Below the pieces are notes generated by a model. The model had not been told where the DNA came from. It saw nothing but the letters and a program-made list of their open reading frames with translations, and searched no databases. A program made the translations under genes and the position numbers. This document shows, piece after piece, positions 1 to 7,910 of a stretch of 38,564 nt of DNA. The stretch spans positions 1-38,564 of the forward strand of contig JAFQFV010000013.1 in the NCBI GenBank assembly GCA_017398555.1, in the 5' to 3' direction. The DNA comes from Alistipes sp. (lineage in GTDB: Bacteria > Bacteroidota > Bacteroidia > Bacteroidales > Rikenellaceae). Numbering within the stretch: position 1 is the first letter of the stretch; each line of letters opens with the position of its first letter.

Positions 1-546
1 GCTGGTATTAGCATTTGTAAATGCGTTTGTGAAGGTAAACTTGAGCTTTGAGAGCAGGTGTGCAAACTGAAGAGTTACCTTATCTGGCTGTGGAGCGATG
101 GTCTCAGGAGTGATAACCAGCTTTGATGCGTAGAGAAGGTCGCAAGTACCGTCTGCATTAGTGAAAGTAATCTCACCGATACCTGTAGTATTAATCTCCT
201 CAACATTGATAGAGATATTTGGATCCTCTACCGGAGATACTGCATAGAAGTAGTAGTTGTGAACAGGCAACCAATACTGGAGATTCTGGTAAGTCCACTC
301 ACCAGACTCAGTCTTAGTTACGCGCTCGCCTGCAAATACAGTACCAGAAGCGACATCCATAAAGCCCCAAACGTCAAATGCGTTAATGGTAGCAGTTGTA
401 GTACTTGGATCAACTGCCTCGCGAGTCTTTACCTCAACGAATGTATCACCAAAAGCAATGCGCTCAGATGCAACATCCAAAGACTCAACTTTGTTACATG
501 ATGCAAAAGCAGCAAATGCAAGAGCAAAAACGAAAAGTTTTTTCAT
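1..546 (-). CDS. Fimbrillin-family lipoprotein (C-terminus cut by window edge)
   Basis: This is a partial gene of 182 codons. It starts at the ATG complementary to 544-546 and is open to the window edge. The product begins MKKLFVFALAFAAFASCN, a signal peptide ending in a lipobox (FASC), so an outer-membrane lipoprotein is expected. The mature part has the look of fimbrillin/Mfa1-like subunits, including the stretch LQFAHLLSKLKFTFTN around residues 160-176, typical of that family in Bacteroidales. Such proteins are usually cleaved by a gingipain-like protease and polymerise into fimbriae by donor-strand exchange. It is the third gene of an apparent operon behind the OmpA/DUF3575 and DUF5119 genes, after a 66-base AT-rich gap. 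Whether it is a stalk or tip subunit cannot be judged without the C-terminus. Confidence 0.8.
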   Translation of the reverse strand, partial: MKKLFVFALAFAAFASCNKVESLDVASERIAFGDTFVEVKTREAVDPSTTTATINAFDVWGFMDVASGTVFAGERVTKTESGEWTYQNLQYWLPVHNYYFYAVSPVEDPNISINVEEINTTGIGEITFTNADGTCDLLYASKLVITPETIAPQPDKVTLQFAHLLSKLKFTFTNAFTNANTS

Positions 547-612
547 AGAATTTTTTTTTGGTTAGTTATAAATAGTGATTTAACTTGTGTTTCTTATATA
601 TAAATATAGGTA

Positions 613-1632
613 TTACATCAGTGGAAGTGGAATCTCAATATAATCCTTCCAATCATCAACCACAACGTCGAAGGCGCCGGAACCCTGCTTACCCTCCTCC
701 TCGGTAATCTCGATCTCATCAACAACGATAACACCACCGTGTGGCTGTTCCTTAACCTGCTCTGTAACGTCAAACTCGAAGGTGATAGTTTTACCGTTCT
801 TCATCAGAATCTCAAGGTTAAGGGCGTGCTTACCACTCTCACGAGTAGGATAGTTTGGATGTGGGAAGCCCGGAATACCGAATGAGTTTACAATCGCGCG
901 TGCACCGAAATCGGTAACCTCACAATCGTAAAGCAGTGTTGCTGCATCTGAAGAGGTCTCACCGGTAACCAAAAGCACTGAACTTGCCATACCAGAGAGA
1001 GCACCACGAGCCATTGACACGTACTGCAGACCTGCCTTGAACTCATAACGAATCTTGTAAGAGAATACCAGCGGCTGGAGAGTAACATATACATCTGCCG
1101 GATCTACAACCTTCTCTGCAATATAGTCCTCGAAGTAGTTTGCATAGAGCATATCCGGTGGTGTAAGTGTAGGCTCGTCCTCATCTGCATAGGTATTACC
1201 TGTGTAAGATGCACGCGTACGCACACGTGTAGTGGCACGAGTGGTTGCCATGTTATCAAAGCTTGAGAATACGATGTACTCAGTATCGTTGTTGTAGAAG
1301 AGCAGGTTGTTCTTACCCTCATAGAGGTTAACAACGCCACCGTGAGCTCCAATGTTGTGGAGGTTGTAATCGCCTGCCTCATTGAAGTTTACAACACGAA
1401 GACCTGACGGATCACCCGGACGCAAATCGTCATACGGCAAGTAGTTCTCCGGCCAAGAGTTCTTCCAGTCTTGATAACCAAAGTACTCCTCCCAATCGTA
1501 ACGATAGTCAGCAATAACATTAATATGGTATCGATGAGCATGGTCGCGGTGATTGGAGCACAAATCCTTGTGCTCGCACGCTGTAAGAACAACGGCGAAC
1601 AAAACTCCGAATAATGTTAAATATCTTTTCAC
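613..1632 (-). CDS. DUF5119 domain lipoprotein of a fimbrial operon
   Basis: The 339-residue product has an N-terminal lipoprotein signal (MKRYLTLFGVLFAVVLTAC), so it is predicted to be anchored to the outer membrane through Cys19. The body resembles DUF5119 proteins, which sit beside fimbrillin genes in Bacteroidales and are thought to be anchor or accessory subunits comparable to FimB/Mfa2. A Thr/Arg-rich segment (TTRATTRVRTRAS) near residues 130-142 is a possible processing or linker site. The gene starts 8 bases after the stop of the upstream OmpA-like gene and is followed 66 bases later by the fimbrillin gene, so co-transcription is likely. The family assignment is by recognition of sequence character and context; an exact role in fimbriae is inference. 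Confidence 0.72.
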   Translation of the reverse strand: MKRYLTLFGVLFAVVLTACEHKDLCSNHRDHAHRYHINVIADYRYDWEEYFGYQDWKNSWPENYLPYDDLRPGDPSGLRVVNFNEAGDYNLHNIGAHGGVVNLYEGKNNLLFYNNDTEYIVFSSFDNMATTRATTRVRTRASYTGNTYADEDEPTLTPPDMLYANYFEDYIAEKVVDPADVYVTLQPLVFSYKIRYEFKAGLQYVSMARGALSGMASSVLLVTGETSSDAATLLYDCEVTDFGARAIVNSFGIPGFPHPNYPTRESGKHALNLEILMKNGKTITFEFDVTEQVKEQPHGGVIVVDEIEITEEEGKQGSGAFDVVVDDWKDYIEIPLPLM

Positions 1633-1640
1633 CTTCTGCT

Positions 1641-3398
1641 TTATTTATTCTTCTTATTATACTTCTTGTTGTAGTTATCACAGCCAATGAGCCATACCAG
1701 AGATACCTCCAACTTGGTAGGACCGATATACTGACGGCGCTTAGTTGCCTGCCATACATAGTGACCATCAATTGGAAGATACTCCTTAAAGTTACCCCAG
1801 TGATAACCTACACCGAGTGTAAAGTCGATATTAAGACGACGCGCGATAGGCAGTGAGTAACCATACTCCAAACCGGCAGCCCAGTTCCAACCCAAAGTTC
1901 CATCCTCAGACTTATCCTTACCAAAACCGCTATCAGCGATATAACCTCTACCACCAACCTCGAAGTCATAGGTAATCATCTGACCATAAAGACCCAAGTG
2001 GTGGCCTGTGAGCGGTTTATTGCGTGCAGCCTTGCCCAACCAATAGCGCAGAGCAACATCACCACCGTAAGTACGCCAGTACCATGACTTCTTATCGCTC
2101 TTCCACCAAGAGTACTCCCAGTTAGCTACAACACTAAAATTAGCACCGAGATAGAACTCAGCACCAATATTAGGAATTGCACCAAGATCATAGAGCATAT
2201 TTGTCTTGATACCCATATAGAATGGCTTACACAACGGCTTTGCTGCTGCCTGATTTACGGTAACCTCATGCTTCTGACCGTAGCTCTCGACTGTGATAGT
2301 TGCAGTACGAGGCTCCTCAGCAGGATTCTGTGCAACAGTATAAGCGATACCCTCCTCAGTTGGAGTGATAGACTCAATCCAATCCTCAGAAGCTGTAGCG
2401 GTAGGAACTACACCATCAGCAACGTTCTTCTGATAAGCGATAACATCCTTGCCACCCTCAGCGGCGAAATCTACAGTGTTTGCAGAGGTAAGAGTCATAG
2501 TTGGAGCAACCTGCTCAACAACCGGCTCCTTCTTACCCTCCTGCTCAACAGGAACGTCATAAACCTTGTCGTAATACTTAAGTGAAACTGTAGAGGTACG
2601 AGGCTCGGTAGAGTCATTAGGCGCTACATCGAAAGTTGCCTCATTTGCCGAAGACTGCAGAGATTTAATCCAATCCGAAGGACACTCTGCCGGTGGCACG
2701 ATATTGTCATTGATACTCTTATTAAAAGAAATGACGCCCTTTCCGCCCTCTGCCGGGAATTTCAACGGCACTGCAGAAGTGATCGCCAACTCAGGAATAA
2801 CCTCTCTCCAAAACTCGATACGAGCAGCTGCAAAACGCAACTTAGGGAAGATGTTTGTATAGAGGTAGTTGTAAGGCTCGCTCTTACGCATCTGACGAAG
2901 TGCCGTAAAACGCGGAGTCTGCTCAACACCATTCTTAATCGTCACTACAGGAACATTCTGAAGAACATCCAGAACCTCATCGCGATAAGGGACGTTATTA
3001 TCAGCCTTGACCAACTCGGTGAGTTTATCCCAATCGACACCCATCACATCAACGCGGTAGCCGACATCAGCCTTAATCTCCTTGTTAATCCACGAAACGA
3101 TTGCCTGAGCACGCATTCTGGCGATGTGGTCGTTAATCTGCTTAGTACCCTCTGGTGATACACCGGAGATAATCTGCACCTGGCCAAAACGTGCGGATGG
3201 ATCGTCGTAGTACATCTTCACCTCCTGAGCAAATTTGGTAAGAGCAGACCTGTTGTCCATGTAATCCACATCCAACTTTGTCTCACTCGGACGGAAGTGA
3301 ACCTTAACCGACTTCTCCACATCATCCATGGTCACTTGTGCATAAGATGCAAAAGCGGACAAAGTCGATAAAATCAAGACCAATAAAATTTTCTTCAT
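1641..3398 (-). CDS. OmpA-like / two BACON-like repeats / DUF3575 outer-membrane protein
   Basis: The 585-residue product is taken from the ATG at 3398 (MKKILLVLILSTLSAFASYAQ, a clear signal peptide). An in-frame GTG eight codons upstream is the only reason to extend it. Residues about 25-110 hold an OmpA-like segment with SPEGTKQINDHIARMRAQ. Two similar beta-domains follow (about 215-300 and 310-395), each with an AEGGK motif, a DWI tryptophan motif, an EPRT motif and a terminal VxQ, as in BACON-type modules. The C-terminal 185 residues (FYMGIKTNMLYDLGAIPN onward) match DUF3575, a predicted membrane barrel. It is first in an operon with DUF5119 and fimbrillin genes, so a role in anchoring or secreting fimbrial subunits is likely but unproven. 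The BACON label is a pattern call. Confidence 0.75.
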   Translation of the reverse strand: MKKILLVLILSTLSAFASYAQVTMDDVEKSVKVHFRPSETKLDVDYMDNRSALTKFAQEVKMYYDDPSARFGQVQIISGVSPEGTKQINDHIARMRAQAIVSWINKEIKADVGYRVDVMGVDWDKLTELVKADNNVPYRDEVLDVLQNVPVVTIKNGVEQTPRFTALRQMRKSEPYNYLYTNIFPKLRFAAARIEFWREVIPELAITSAVPLKFPAEGGKGVISFNKSINDNIVPPAECPSDWIKSLQSSANEATFDVAPNDSTEPRTSTVSLKYYDKVYDVPVEQEGKKEPVVEQVAPTMTLTSANTVDFAAEGGKDVIAYQKNVADGVVPTATASEDWIESITPTEEGIAYTVAQNPAEEPRTATITVESYGQKHEVTVNQAAAKPLCKPFYMGIKTNMLYDLGAIPNIGAEFYLGANFSVVANWEYSWWKSDKKSWYWRTYGGDVALRYWLGKAARNKPLTGHHLGLYGQMITYDFEVGGRGYIADSGFGKDKSEDGTLGWNWAAGLEYGYSLPIARRLNIDFTLGVGYHWGNFKEYLPIDGHYVWQATKRRQYIGPTKLEVSLVWLIGCDNYNKKYNKKNK

Positions 3399-3528
3399 TA
3401 TCCTAAAAAATATCTTTCTCACGCCCCATTGTCTGGCAAAATCCGGCCAAGACGTAAGGCAAACAACTAATTATCAAACTCACAATATTGGCATAAGTCT
3501 TTTATAATCAAGAACTTATCCCAAAATC

Positions 3529-3537
3529 GGGGGGGGG
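3529..3537. repeat. G9 homopolymer in the leader of the fimbrial operon
   Basis: Nine consecutive G residues (C9 in the minus-strand transcript) lie 131 bases upstream of the OmpA/DUF3575 start codon in an otherwise AT-rich leader. Long G/C homopolymers are rare by chance in such DNA and are classic sites of slipped-strand length change. Confidence 0.9.
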
Positions 3538-3558
3538 AAGTACACACCTTCATCGTTG

Positions 3559-3566
3559 CAAATGTA
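3559..3566 (-). promoter_or_regulatory. Possible -7 element for the fimbrial operon
   Basis: On the minus strand this reads TACATTTG, a full match to the Bacteroidota -7 consensus TAnnTTTG. A convincing -33 TTG at 19-21 bases is not present; the nearest TTTG is only 12 bases upstream. If used, transcription would begin near 3553 and the G9 tract would lie in the leader. Confidence 0.35.
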
Positions 3567-4202
3567 GTAAAAATTTCTCAAATAGAACACATTTTAGTAA
3601 CTTTTTTTTACTTTTTTTTCATCACCTCGTTTCTTACAGCAAAATAATCATTAAAAAACACTCTGAATAACACGAAAATTTTATCCGATAAACATCTCAA
3701 AAAAAATAGAGATAAAAAGTTTATAATCACTCCTTCTTCATAGCACAATGATTGACACCGCACAATAGTAATCAAACTTATCGCACAAGCATATAATACA
3801 TTGATTTTCAAATGCTTATCAATCTAACATAGAGCAAAATATCTTTATTATCAACCTTATATACAGAGATAAATAAAAGATAAATACAACAGCCTTTTTA
3901 TATTTAATTTTTATACAATATAGTTAGAAAAGAAGATTATTTAGTATCCCCTAAAAACAATTCAATATTTTAGTCAAAACAGCCATAAATATTCAATTTT
4001 ATCATCAATCCTAAATATAATAAGATTAGGACACAATAATTATAAAAGGGCTATAAAAAGTGGACCATTTTCAGACTCTAAAATGGAGTAAAAAATAGAG
4101 GGAATTATTACAAAGATACACAGAGAAGAATTGGCTACTGCGCAGACAAAGTCTGCTCCGCTTAACGCCCATCCCTTGCGCTCGCCGCGGGGCCCTGGCA
4201 AG

Positions 4203-4232
4203 CCCAACGGTTTTCAAGACCGCCGCAACCGA
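4203..4232 (-). pseudogene. Fragment of tRNA-Ser(UGA): duplicated anticodon arm
   Basis: These 30 bases match 4582-4611, the anticodon stem-loop and D-arm-proximal part of the intact tRNA-Ser gene, with two mismatches; 4205-4228 is identical to 4584-4607 over 24 bases. Neither acceptor stem nor T-arm is present, so it cannot be a functional tRNA. It has the same orientation as the tRNA and lies about 380 bases from the matching part of it. Such partial tRNA copies are commonly left by integration and excision of elements that use a tRNA gene as attachment site, but no integrase is present here. Confidence 0.7.
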
Positions 4233-4251
4233 AGGGCAGAGCCCGTAGGTC

Positions 4252-4317
4252 GATGAGAGTGAAGAGCGCTGCTCATCAACCTTTATAGATTGATGAGCGG
4301 GGGTATTCACTCTCATC
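4252..4317. repeat. Two-tier inverted repeat
   Basis: An outer perfect 12-bp inverted repeat (4252-4263 with 4306-4317) encloses a perfect 9-bp inverted repeat (4271-4279 with 4290-4298). The two tiers share the motif CTCATC/GATGAG, so alternative pairings are possible. No U-tract follows, so a simple terminator is unlikely. Confidence 0.75.
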
Positions 4318-4397
4318 AATCTCGCCCACAGGCGGTACTTGGAAACTGAAGGGATTGGCTCCCTGCGGTCGCCGATCCCTTGGTCTCCTTAATGCTC

Positions 4398-4540
4398 AAA
4401 GCGGATTTTTACGAGTAGTGGCGTGCCACTACATATTTTTTGTACTGAAATAGGCATCTGCAAATTTTATTTACGAGTGCCATTATTTCAGCACAAAAAA
4501 AAGGTTGTGATGAATCACAACCTTTGTAAAAATCCGCTTT
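4398..4540. repeat. Cloverleaf-like palindrome downstream of tRNA-Ser
   Basis: A perfect 15-bp outer inverted repeat (4398-4412 with 4526-4540) encloses three hairpin arms in series. The first is GTAGTGGC/GCCACTAC at 4415-4422/4425-4432. The second is a long stem at 4441-4456/4478-4495 with small bulges. The third is an 11-bp stem with tetraloop TGAA at 4500-4510/4515-4525, which also serves as the tRNA terminator. The overall plan matches the elements at 30543-30654 and 38438-38552, although the sequence does not. Confidence 0.75.
4494..4525 (-). terminator. Intrinsic terminator of tRNA-Ser
   Basis: On the minus strand, an 11-bp perfect stem AAAGGTTGTGA/TCACAACCTTT with a four-base loop runs into a T tract (complement of 4495-4502). 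It starts 16 bases after the CCA end of tRNA-Ser. Confidence 0.85.
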
Positions 4541-4629
<89 letters not shown>

Positions 4630-4771
4630 GGGCACAAAAGTACTCTCTTTTTTTTAATCTGCAAACTTTTTTTACAAATTTTTTAATATTTTTTTCGAGC
4701 ACAAGTGACCTCCAAAGCCTAAATGGCTACATATCAGAAGATTATGCAGAATAAAAAATTTTTGATATTTT

Positions 4772-5590
4772 TTACTTAAACGGAGAGTCCGGCTCCTTAG
4801 ACATTACCCAATAGAACATCTTATCCAAAAATGCCGGTGCAAATTTCTTCACAAAGTGTGTTGCGCGACCCTCTGCCTCCATAAGGCACAAGCGACGACG
4901 ACGAGCAATACCGCGAGCCACAATCTTTGCCACCTGCTCTGCTGTCATCATCTTACCCTCCTCACGCGGTGTTGAGCCCTGCTGCGAGCCATCGGCAACG
5001 AGAGCCGAGAAACGAACATTTGATGCCGTGAAGCCCGGACAAGCAACCATAACGTGCAGACCCTTCTTAAGATTCTCTATACGGATAGTCTCAAGCAGAC
5101 CTGTCATGGCATATTTTGATGCCGAGTAGCCCGTTCTGCCAGGCAGTCCGTGCAGACCTGCCACAGAGGATATACCGACAAGCGAGCCCTTAGACCTCTG
5201 AAGGTATGGCAGTGCATACTTAGAGCAATAGACCGTACCCCAGAAATTGACATCCATCAAGCGATGCAGCACGCTCAAATCGACATCGTCAAATATAGCA
5301 CGCATAGAGATACCAGCATTGCAAATCAGCACATCAATGCCGCCAAATTCTCCTACAGCCCTATCTATCAATCGTTTACAATCCTCTGCTACAGTAACAT
5401 CAGTAGCGCAATAGGCAGCCGTACCGCCGTCAGCAATAATCTGCTTTGTAAGTGCCTTGAGTTTCTCCTCACTACGAGCACCCAGAACGACCTTTGCACC
5501 CATCTGTGCATACAACTTCGCCATCGCCTCACCGATACCGGATGAGGCTCCGGTAATGACCACCACCTTTGAGTTTAATGCATTTTTCAT
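4772..5590 (-). CDS. Short-chain dehydrogenase/reductase (SDR) family oxidoreductase
   Basis: The 272-residue product is a classical SDR NAD(P)-dependent oxidoreductase. It shows the cofactor motif TGASSGIG at about 14-21, the NAG motif (LICNAGIS), a catalytic serine in GISSVAG, and the YSASK active-site motif (Tyr/Lys) at about 155-159. The fold is Rossmann-type and cytosolic; the substrate cannot be deduced. Its start overlaps the stop of the upstream PhnP-like gene by 4 bases (ATGA-type overlap at 5587-5590), so translational coupling in a two-gene operon is likely. The C-terminal region (KKFAPAFLDKMFYWVM) is amphipathic and could touch membranes, as in some DltE-like SDRs. Confidence 0.9.
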   Translation of the reverse strand: MKNALNSKVVVITGASSGIGEAMAKLYAQMGAKVVLGARSEEKLKALTKQIIADGGTAAYCATDVTVAEDCKRLIDRAVGEFGGIDVLICNAGISMRAIFDDVDLSVLHRLMDVNFWGTVYCSKYALPYLQRSKGSLVGISSVAGLHGLPGRTGYSASKYAMTGLLETIRIENLKKGLHVMVACPGFTASNVRFSALVADGSQQGSTPREEGKMMTAEQVAKIVARGIARRRRLCLMEAEGRATHFVKKFAPAFLDKMFYWVMSKEPDSPFK

Positions 5591-6372
5591 AGCTCTATTT
5601 TTAGTTTATCATAAGCAAAATATACATTTTCGGGCAACCTCTGCTGCGCCTGCTCGTGCAGACCTATCTCATGCGACATATGGGTCAGATATGCGCGCTG
5701 AGGTGCCACCTTTTCGATTATCTCCAACGCCTCGGCCACCGAGAAGTGCGAGTCGTGCGGCTGGAAACGCAGTGCATTGATTACAAGCACTTTAACACCT
5801 TGCAATTTCTCTAATTCGCTATCATCTATCGCCTTAAAATCGGTCATATAGGCCAACTCGCCTATTCTATAACCTGTAACCTCAAAGTGGGCATGGCGAC
5901 CACGAATAGGGATAATCTCTACCCCATCAACCGTAAAAGATTGCTCCGGGTCTATCGTATGTAGCGAAATTTCAGGAGTACCGCGATAACGCACCGAGAA
6001 GAAGGCGTAATCATAATCTTTACGAACGCAGGCGAGCGTGTCTGCCGTACCATATATATTAACGGTATGTATAGTCGGATAATCGACAAAATTGAGTGCT
6101 CGCACATCATCAATACCGCCAATATGGTCTTTATGTTTATGGGTCAGCAGTATCGCCGAGATATGACTAACCCCCTCACGCAGCATCTGTAAGCGAAAAT
6201 CGGGGCCAGCATCGATAATCAGCCTGCACTCCCCTATCTCAACCATTGCCGAGGTGCGCAATCGGTTGTCACGCGGATCTACAGAGCGGCAGACGTCACA
6301 CGTACAACCAATTACCGGAACACCTTGTGATGTTCCTGTGCCAAGAAAGGTCAATGTGAGATTTTTTACCAT
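5587..6372 (-). CDS. Metallo-beta-lactamase-fold hydrolase, PhnP-like phosphodiesterase
   Basis: The 261-residue product carries the metallo-beta-lactamase signature THKHKDH (residues about 77-83), further metal-binding histidines in GRHAHFE, an aspartate in MTDF, and a late THMSHEIG. The N-terminal TGTSQGVPVIGC with CTCDVC and the arrangement of motifs match PhnP-type cyclic phosphodiesterases; the CxC-containing segment corresponds to the structural zinc site of that family. No phosphonate genes are nearby, so the natural substrate may be another cyclic nucleotide or a housekeeping metabolite. The start is the ATG at 6372 (MVKNLT); an upstream in-frame TTG would add only three residues. It is followed, with overlap, by the SDR gene. 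Confidence 0.85.
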   Translation of the reverse strand: MVKNLTLTFLGTGTSQGVPVIGCTCDVCRSVDPRDNRLRTSAMVEIGECRLIIDAGPDFRLQMLREGVSHISAILLTHKHKDHIGGIDDVRALNFVDYPTIHTVNIYGTADTLACVRKDYDYAFFSVRYRGTPEISLHTIDPEQSFTVDGVEIIPIRGRHAHFEVTGYRIGELAYMTDFKAIDDSELEKLQGVKVLVINALRFQPHDSHFSVAEALEIIEKVAPQRAYLTHMSHEIGLHEQAQQRLPENVYFAYDKLKIEL

Positions 6373-6440
6373 GCTCTGCAACTATTTTTAGTCATAAAGG
6401 TACTTTTTTTGCACCGAATGCGATTACAAAGATACAAATT

Positions 6441-6472
6441 TTTGGATAATTCACATTAAAGTTTTATTTTTG
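6441..6472 (+). promoter_or_regulatory. Promoter of the ferredoxin gene
   Basis: TTTG at 6441-6444 and TATTTTTG at 6465-6472 match the Bacteroidota primary-sigma elements (-33 TTG and -7 TAnnTTTG) with a 20-base spacer. The predicted start, a few bases after 6472, leaves a leader of about 25 bases before the ATG at 6502. Confidence 0.75.
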
Positions 6473-6501
6473 CGGAACATTTCATAACAATACGTATTAT
6501 T

Positions 6502-6669
6502 ATGGCTTACAAAATTTCAGATTCTTGCGTTGCATGTGGTACATGTATCGACGAGTGTCCTGTTGAAGCAATTTCAGCAGGTGACATCTATGTAATTGAC
6601 CCTGACAAGTGCATCGAGTGTGGTGCTTGCGCAGGTGTTTGTCCTTCAGAGGCTATCTCACTTGAGTAA
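6502..6669 (+). CDS. Small 2[4Fe-4S] bacterial-type ferredoxin (55 aa)
   Basis: The 55-residue product (MAYKISDSCVACG...) has two complete cluster-binding motifs: CVACGTCIDECP at about 9-20 and CIECGACAGVCP at about 37-48. These are two CxxCxxCxxxCP sets, and the length is typical of clostridial-type ferredoxins. It is a cytosolic low-potential electron carrier, likely serving enzymes such as pyruvate:ferredoxin oxidoreductase in an anaerobe; no such partner lies in the window. The gene is monocistronic, with a well-placed promoter at 6441-6472 and an intrinsic terminator at 6690-6725. All eight cysteines are present, so both clusters should assemble. Confidence 0.96.
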   Translation: MAYKISDSCVACGTCIDECPVEAISAGDIYVIDPDKCIECGACAGVCPSEAISLE

Positions 6670-6689
6670 CCTACCTGCTTAAAGGATAA

Positions 6690-6725
6690 AACGAGCGACC
6701 TTCGGGCCGCTCGTTCTGTTTTTAT
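6690..6725 (+). terminator. Intrinsic terminator between ferredoxin and the convergent NamZ-like gene
   Basis: AACGAGCG pairs with CGCTCGTT around CC-TTCG-GG, one mismatch apart, giving a strong stem with a UUCG tetraloop, followed by CTGTTTTTA. The other strand also ends in a short T run (CGTTTTATCC), so it may act in both directions for the convergent genes. Confidence 0.88.
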
Positions 6726-6736
6726 ATACTACTCCA

Positions 6737-7894
6737 CTACTCCTCGTAGAGCAGGTATTTACGGCGGAGGAGTTTATAGTTTTCAAGCTCAGGTTGCCAA
6801 CGGGAGCGGATTTGGGAGGCGGTTTTGCCCTCCATTATCATCGGGCGGATATAGTCCACGCCCACGAGCAGCTCAAAAAAGCGTGTGAAGAACTCTTCGC
6901 CGAGGTTTGTACGACGATAGGCGTCGATAACATACTCAAGATTAAAGCCCTCAGCGATAATCTTTTCATCGTCAATATCACGCAAATCCACACCATAGCA
7001 CAGTTGGTCCTTGAGTGGCGGATTCTTCGCACCGGCAACCGAGCGTGGAGTGAATGAGTAGTTGCAGCCTGTCATCTGCGGATGGCCATACATCTCAAAT
7101 GGGGCATCTGTTCCGCGGCCAAGCGAGCAGGCGGTACCCTCAAAGAGGCAAGTGGATGGGTAGAGGTATATTGCGTGCTGACTCTTGAGGTTTGGAGATG
7201 GGGCGATAGGAACTATATAGCGGCTCTGATGTGTATAGCCCTTGCATGTAACCACCTCAACATCAGCCTTTTTGCACCAGCCCTCCCCTATTGCCATTGT
7301 GGCTATCTCACCCATAGTAAGGCCGTGAACAACAGGAATTGGCAGTGCGCCCACACCCGACTTATAGCGCATATCGAGAATTGGACCATCGACATACATA
7401 CCGTTAGGATTTGGGCGGTCGAGAACGATAACTTTACGCTCACAATCGGCACAACGACCAATCACGTCGAGCATTGTTATATAATAGGTATAGAACCTCA
7501 GACCCACATCCTGCATATCGACCACCATAACATCGAAAGATGACATCTGCTCATCCGTCAGATTACGGCCCTTTGCCGAGTATAGTGACCAAATAGGCAC
7601 GCCCGTACGGCTATCTACAGAGGAGGCGACCTTCTCGCCCGCATCGGCAGTACCACGAAAGCCGTGCTCCGGAGATACTATACCAACAAGATTAACCCCC
7701 TGAGCCACAAGCATATCGACAAGGTGCTGCTCGCCCACCATTGCTGTATGGTTAGCAAGTACAGCCACGCGTTTACCCTCAAGCTGCGGCAGGTATTTTT
7801 CTGTCTGCTCCGCACCTACGACAACCTTTGCGTTTGTATTAGTGCACGAGCAGAAAAGAAGGGCGAAGAGGAACAAAAACTTTCTCATAGACAT
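6737..7894 (-). CDS. DUF1343 (NamZ-like) exo-beta-N-acetylmuramidase, lipoprotein
   Basis: The product of about 385 residues starts at the ATG at 7894 or at 7888 (MRKFLFLFALLFCSC), which gives a lipoprotein-type signal with a cysteine at the cleavage site. An open extension upstream only reads through the tandem repeat and is not credible. Family features include VSPEHGFRGTADAGE, VVDMQDVGLRFYTY, VLDRPNPNG, VHGLTMGE and LFEGTACSLGRGTDAPFE, all typical of DUF1343/NamZ. Characterised NamZ releases terminal MurNAc from peptidoglycan fragments, so a role in cell-wall recycling or scavenging in the periplasm is inferred. It lies downstream of prfB beyond a tandem repeat, so an independent transcript is possible. 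Confidence 0.85.
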   Translation of the reverse strand: MSMRKFLFLFALLFCSCTNTNAKVVVGAEQTEKYLPQLEGKRVAVLANHTAMVGEQHLVDMLVAQGVNLVGIVSPEHGFRGTADAGEKVASSVDSRTGVPIWSLYSAKGRNLTDEQMSSFDVMVVDMQDVGLRFYTYYITMLDVIGRCADCERKVIVLDRPNPNGMYVDGPILDMRYKSGVGALPIPVVHGLTMGEIATMAIGEGWCKKADVEVVTCKGYTHQSRYIVPIAPSPNLKSQHAIYLYPSTCLFEGTACSLGRGTDAPFEMYGHPQMTGCNYSFTPRSVAGAKNPPLKDQLCYGVDLRDIDDEKIIAEGFNLEYVIDAYRRTNLGEEFFTRFFELLVGVDYIRPMIMEGKTASQIRSRWQPELENYKLLRRKYLLYEE

Positions 7895-7910
7895 TAAAAA
7901 ACTACTAAAT

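Noticed and set aside
3608-3811. 67-codon minus-strand frame in the AT-rich spacer
   Set aside because: It starts and ends in AT-rich DNA, with no downstream gene coupling and no recognisable features.
4071-4319. Small minus-strand frame in the palindrome-rich spacer
   Set aside because: It spans the tRNA fragment and hairpins; no initiation context or recognisable sequence.
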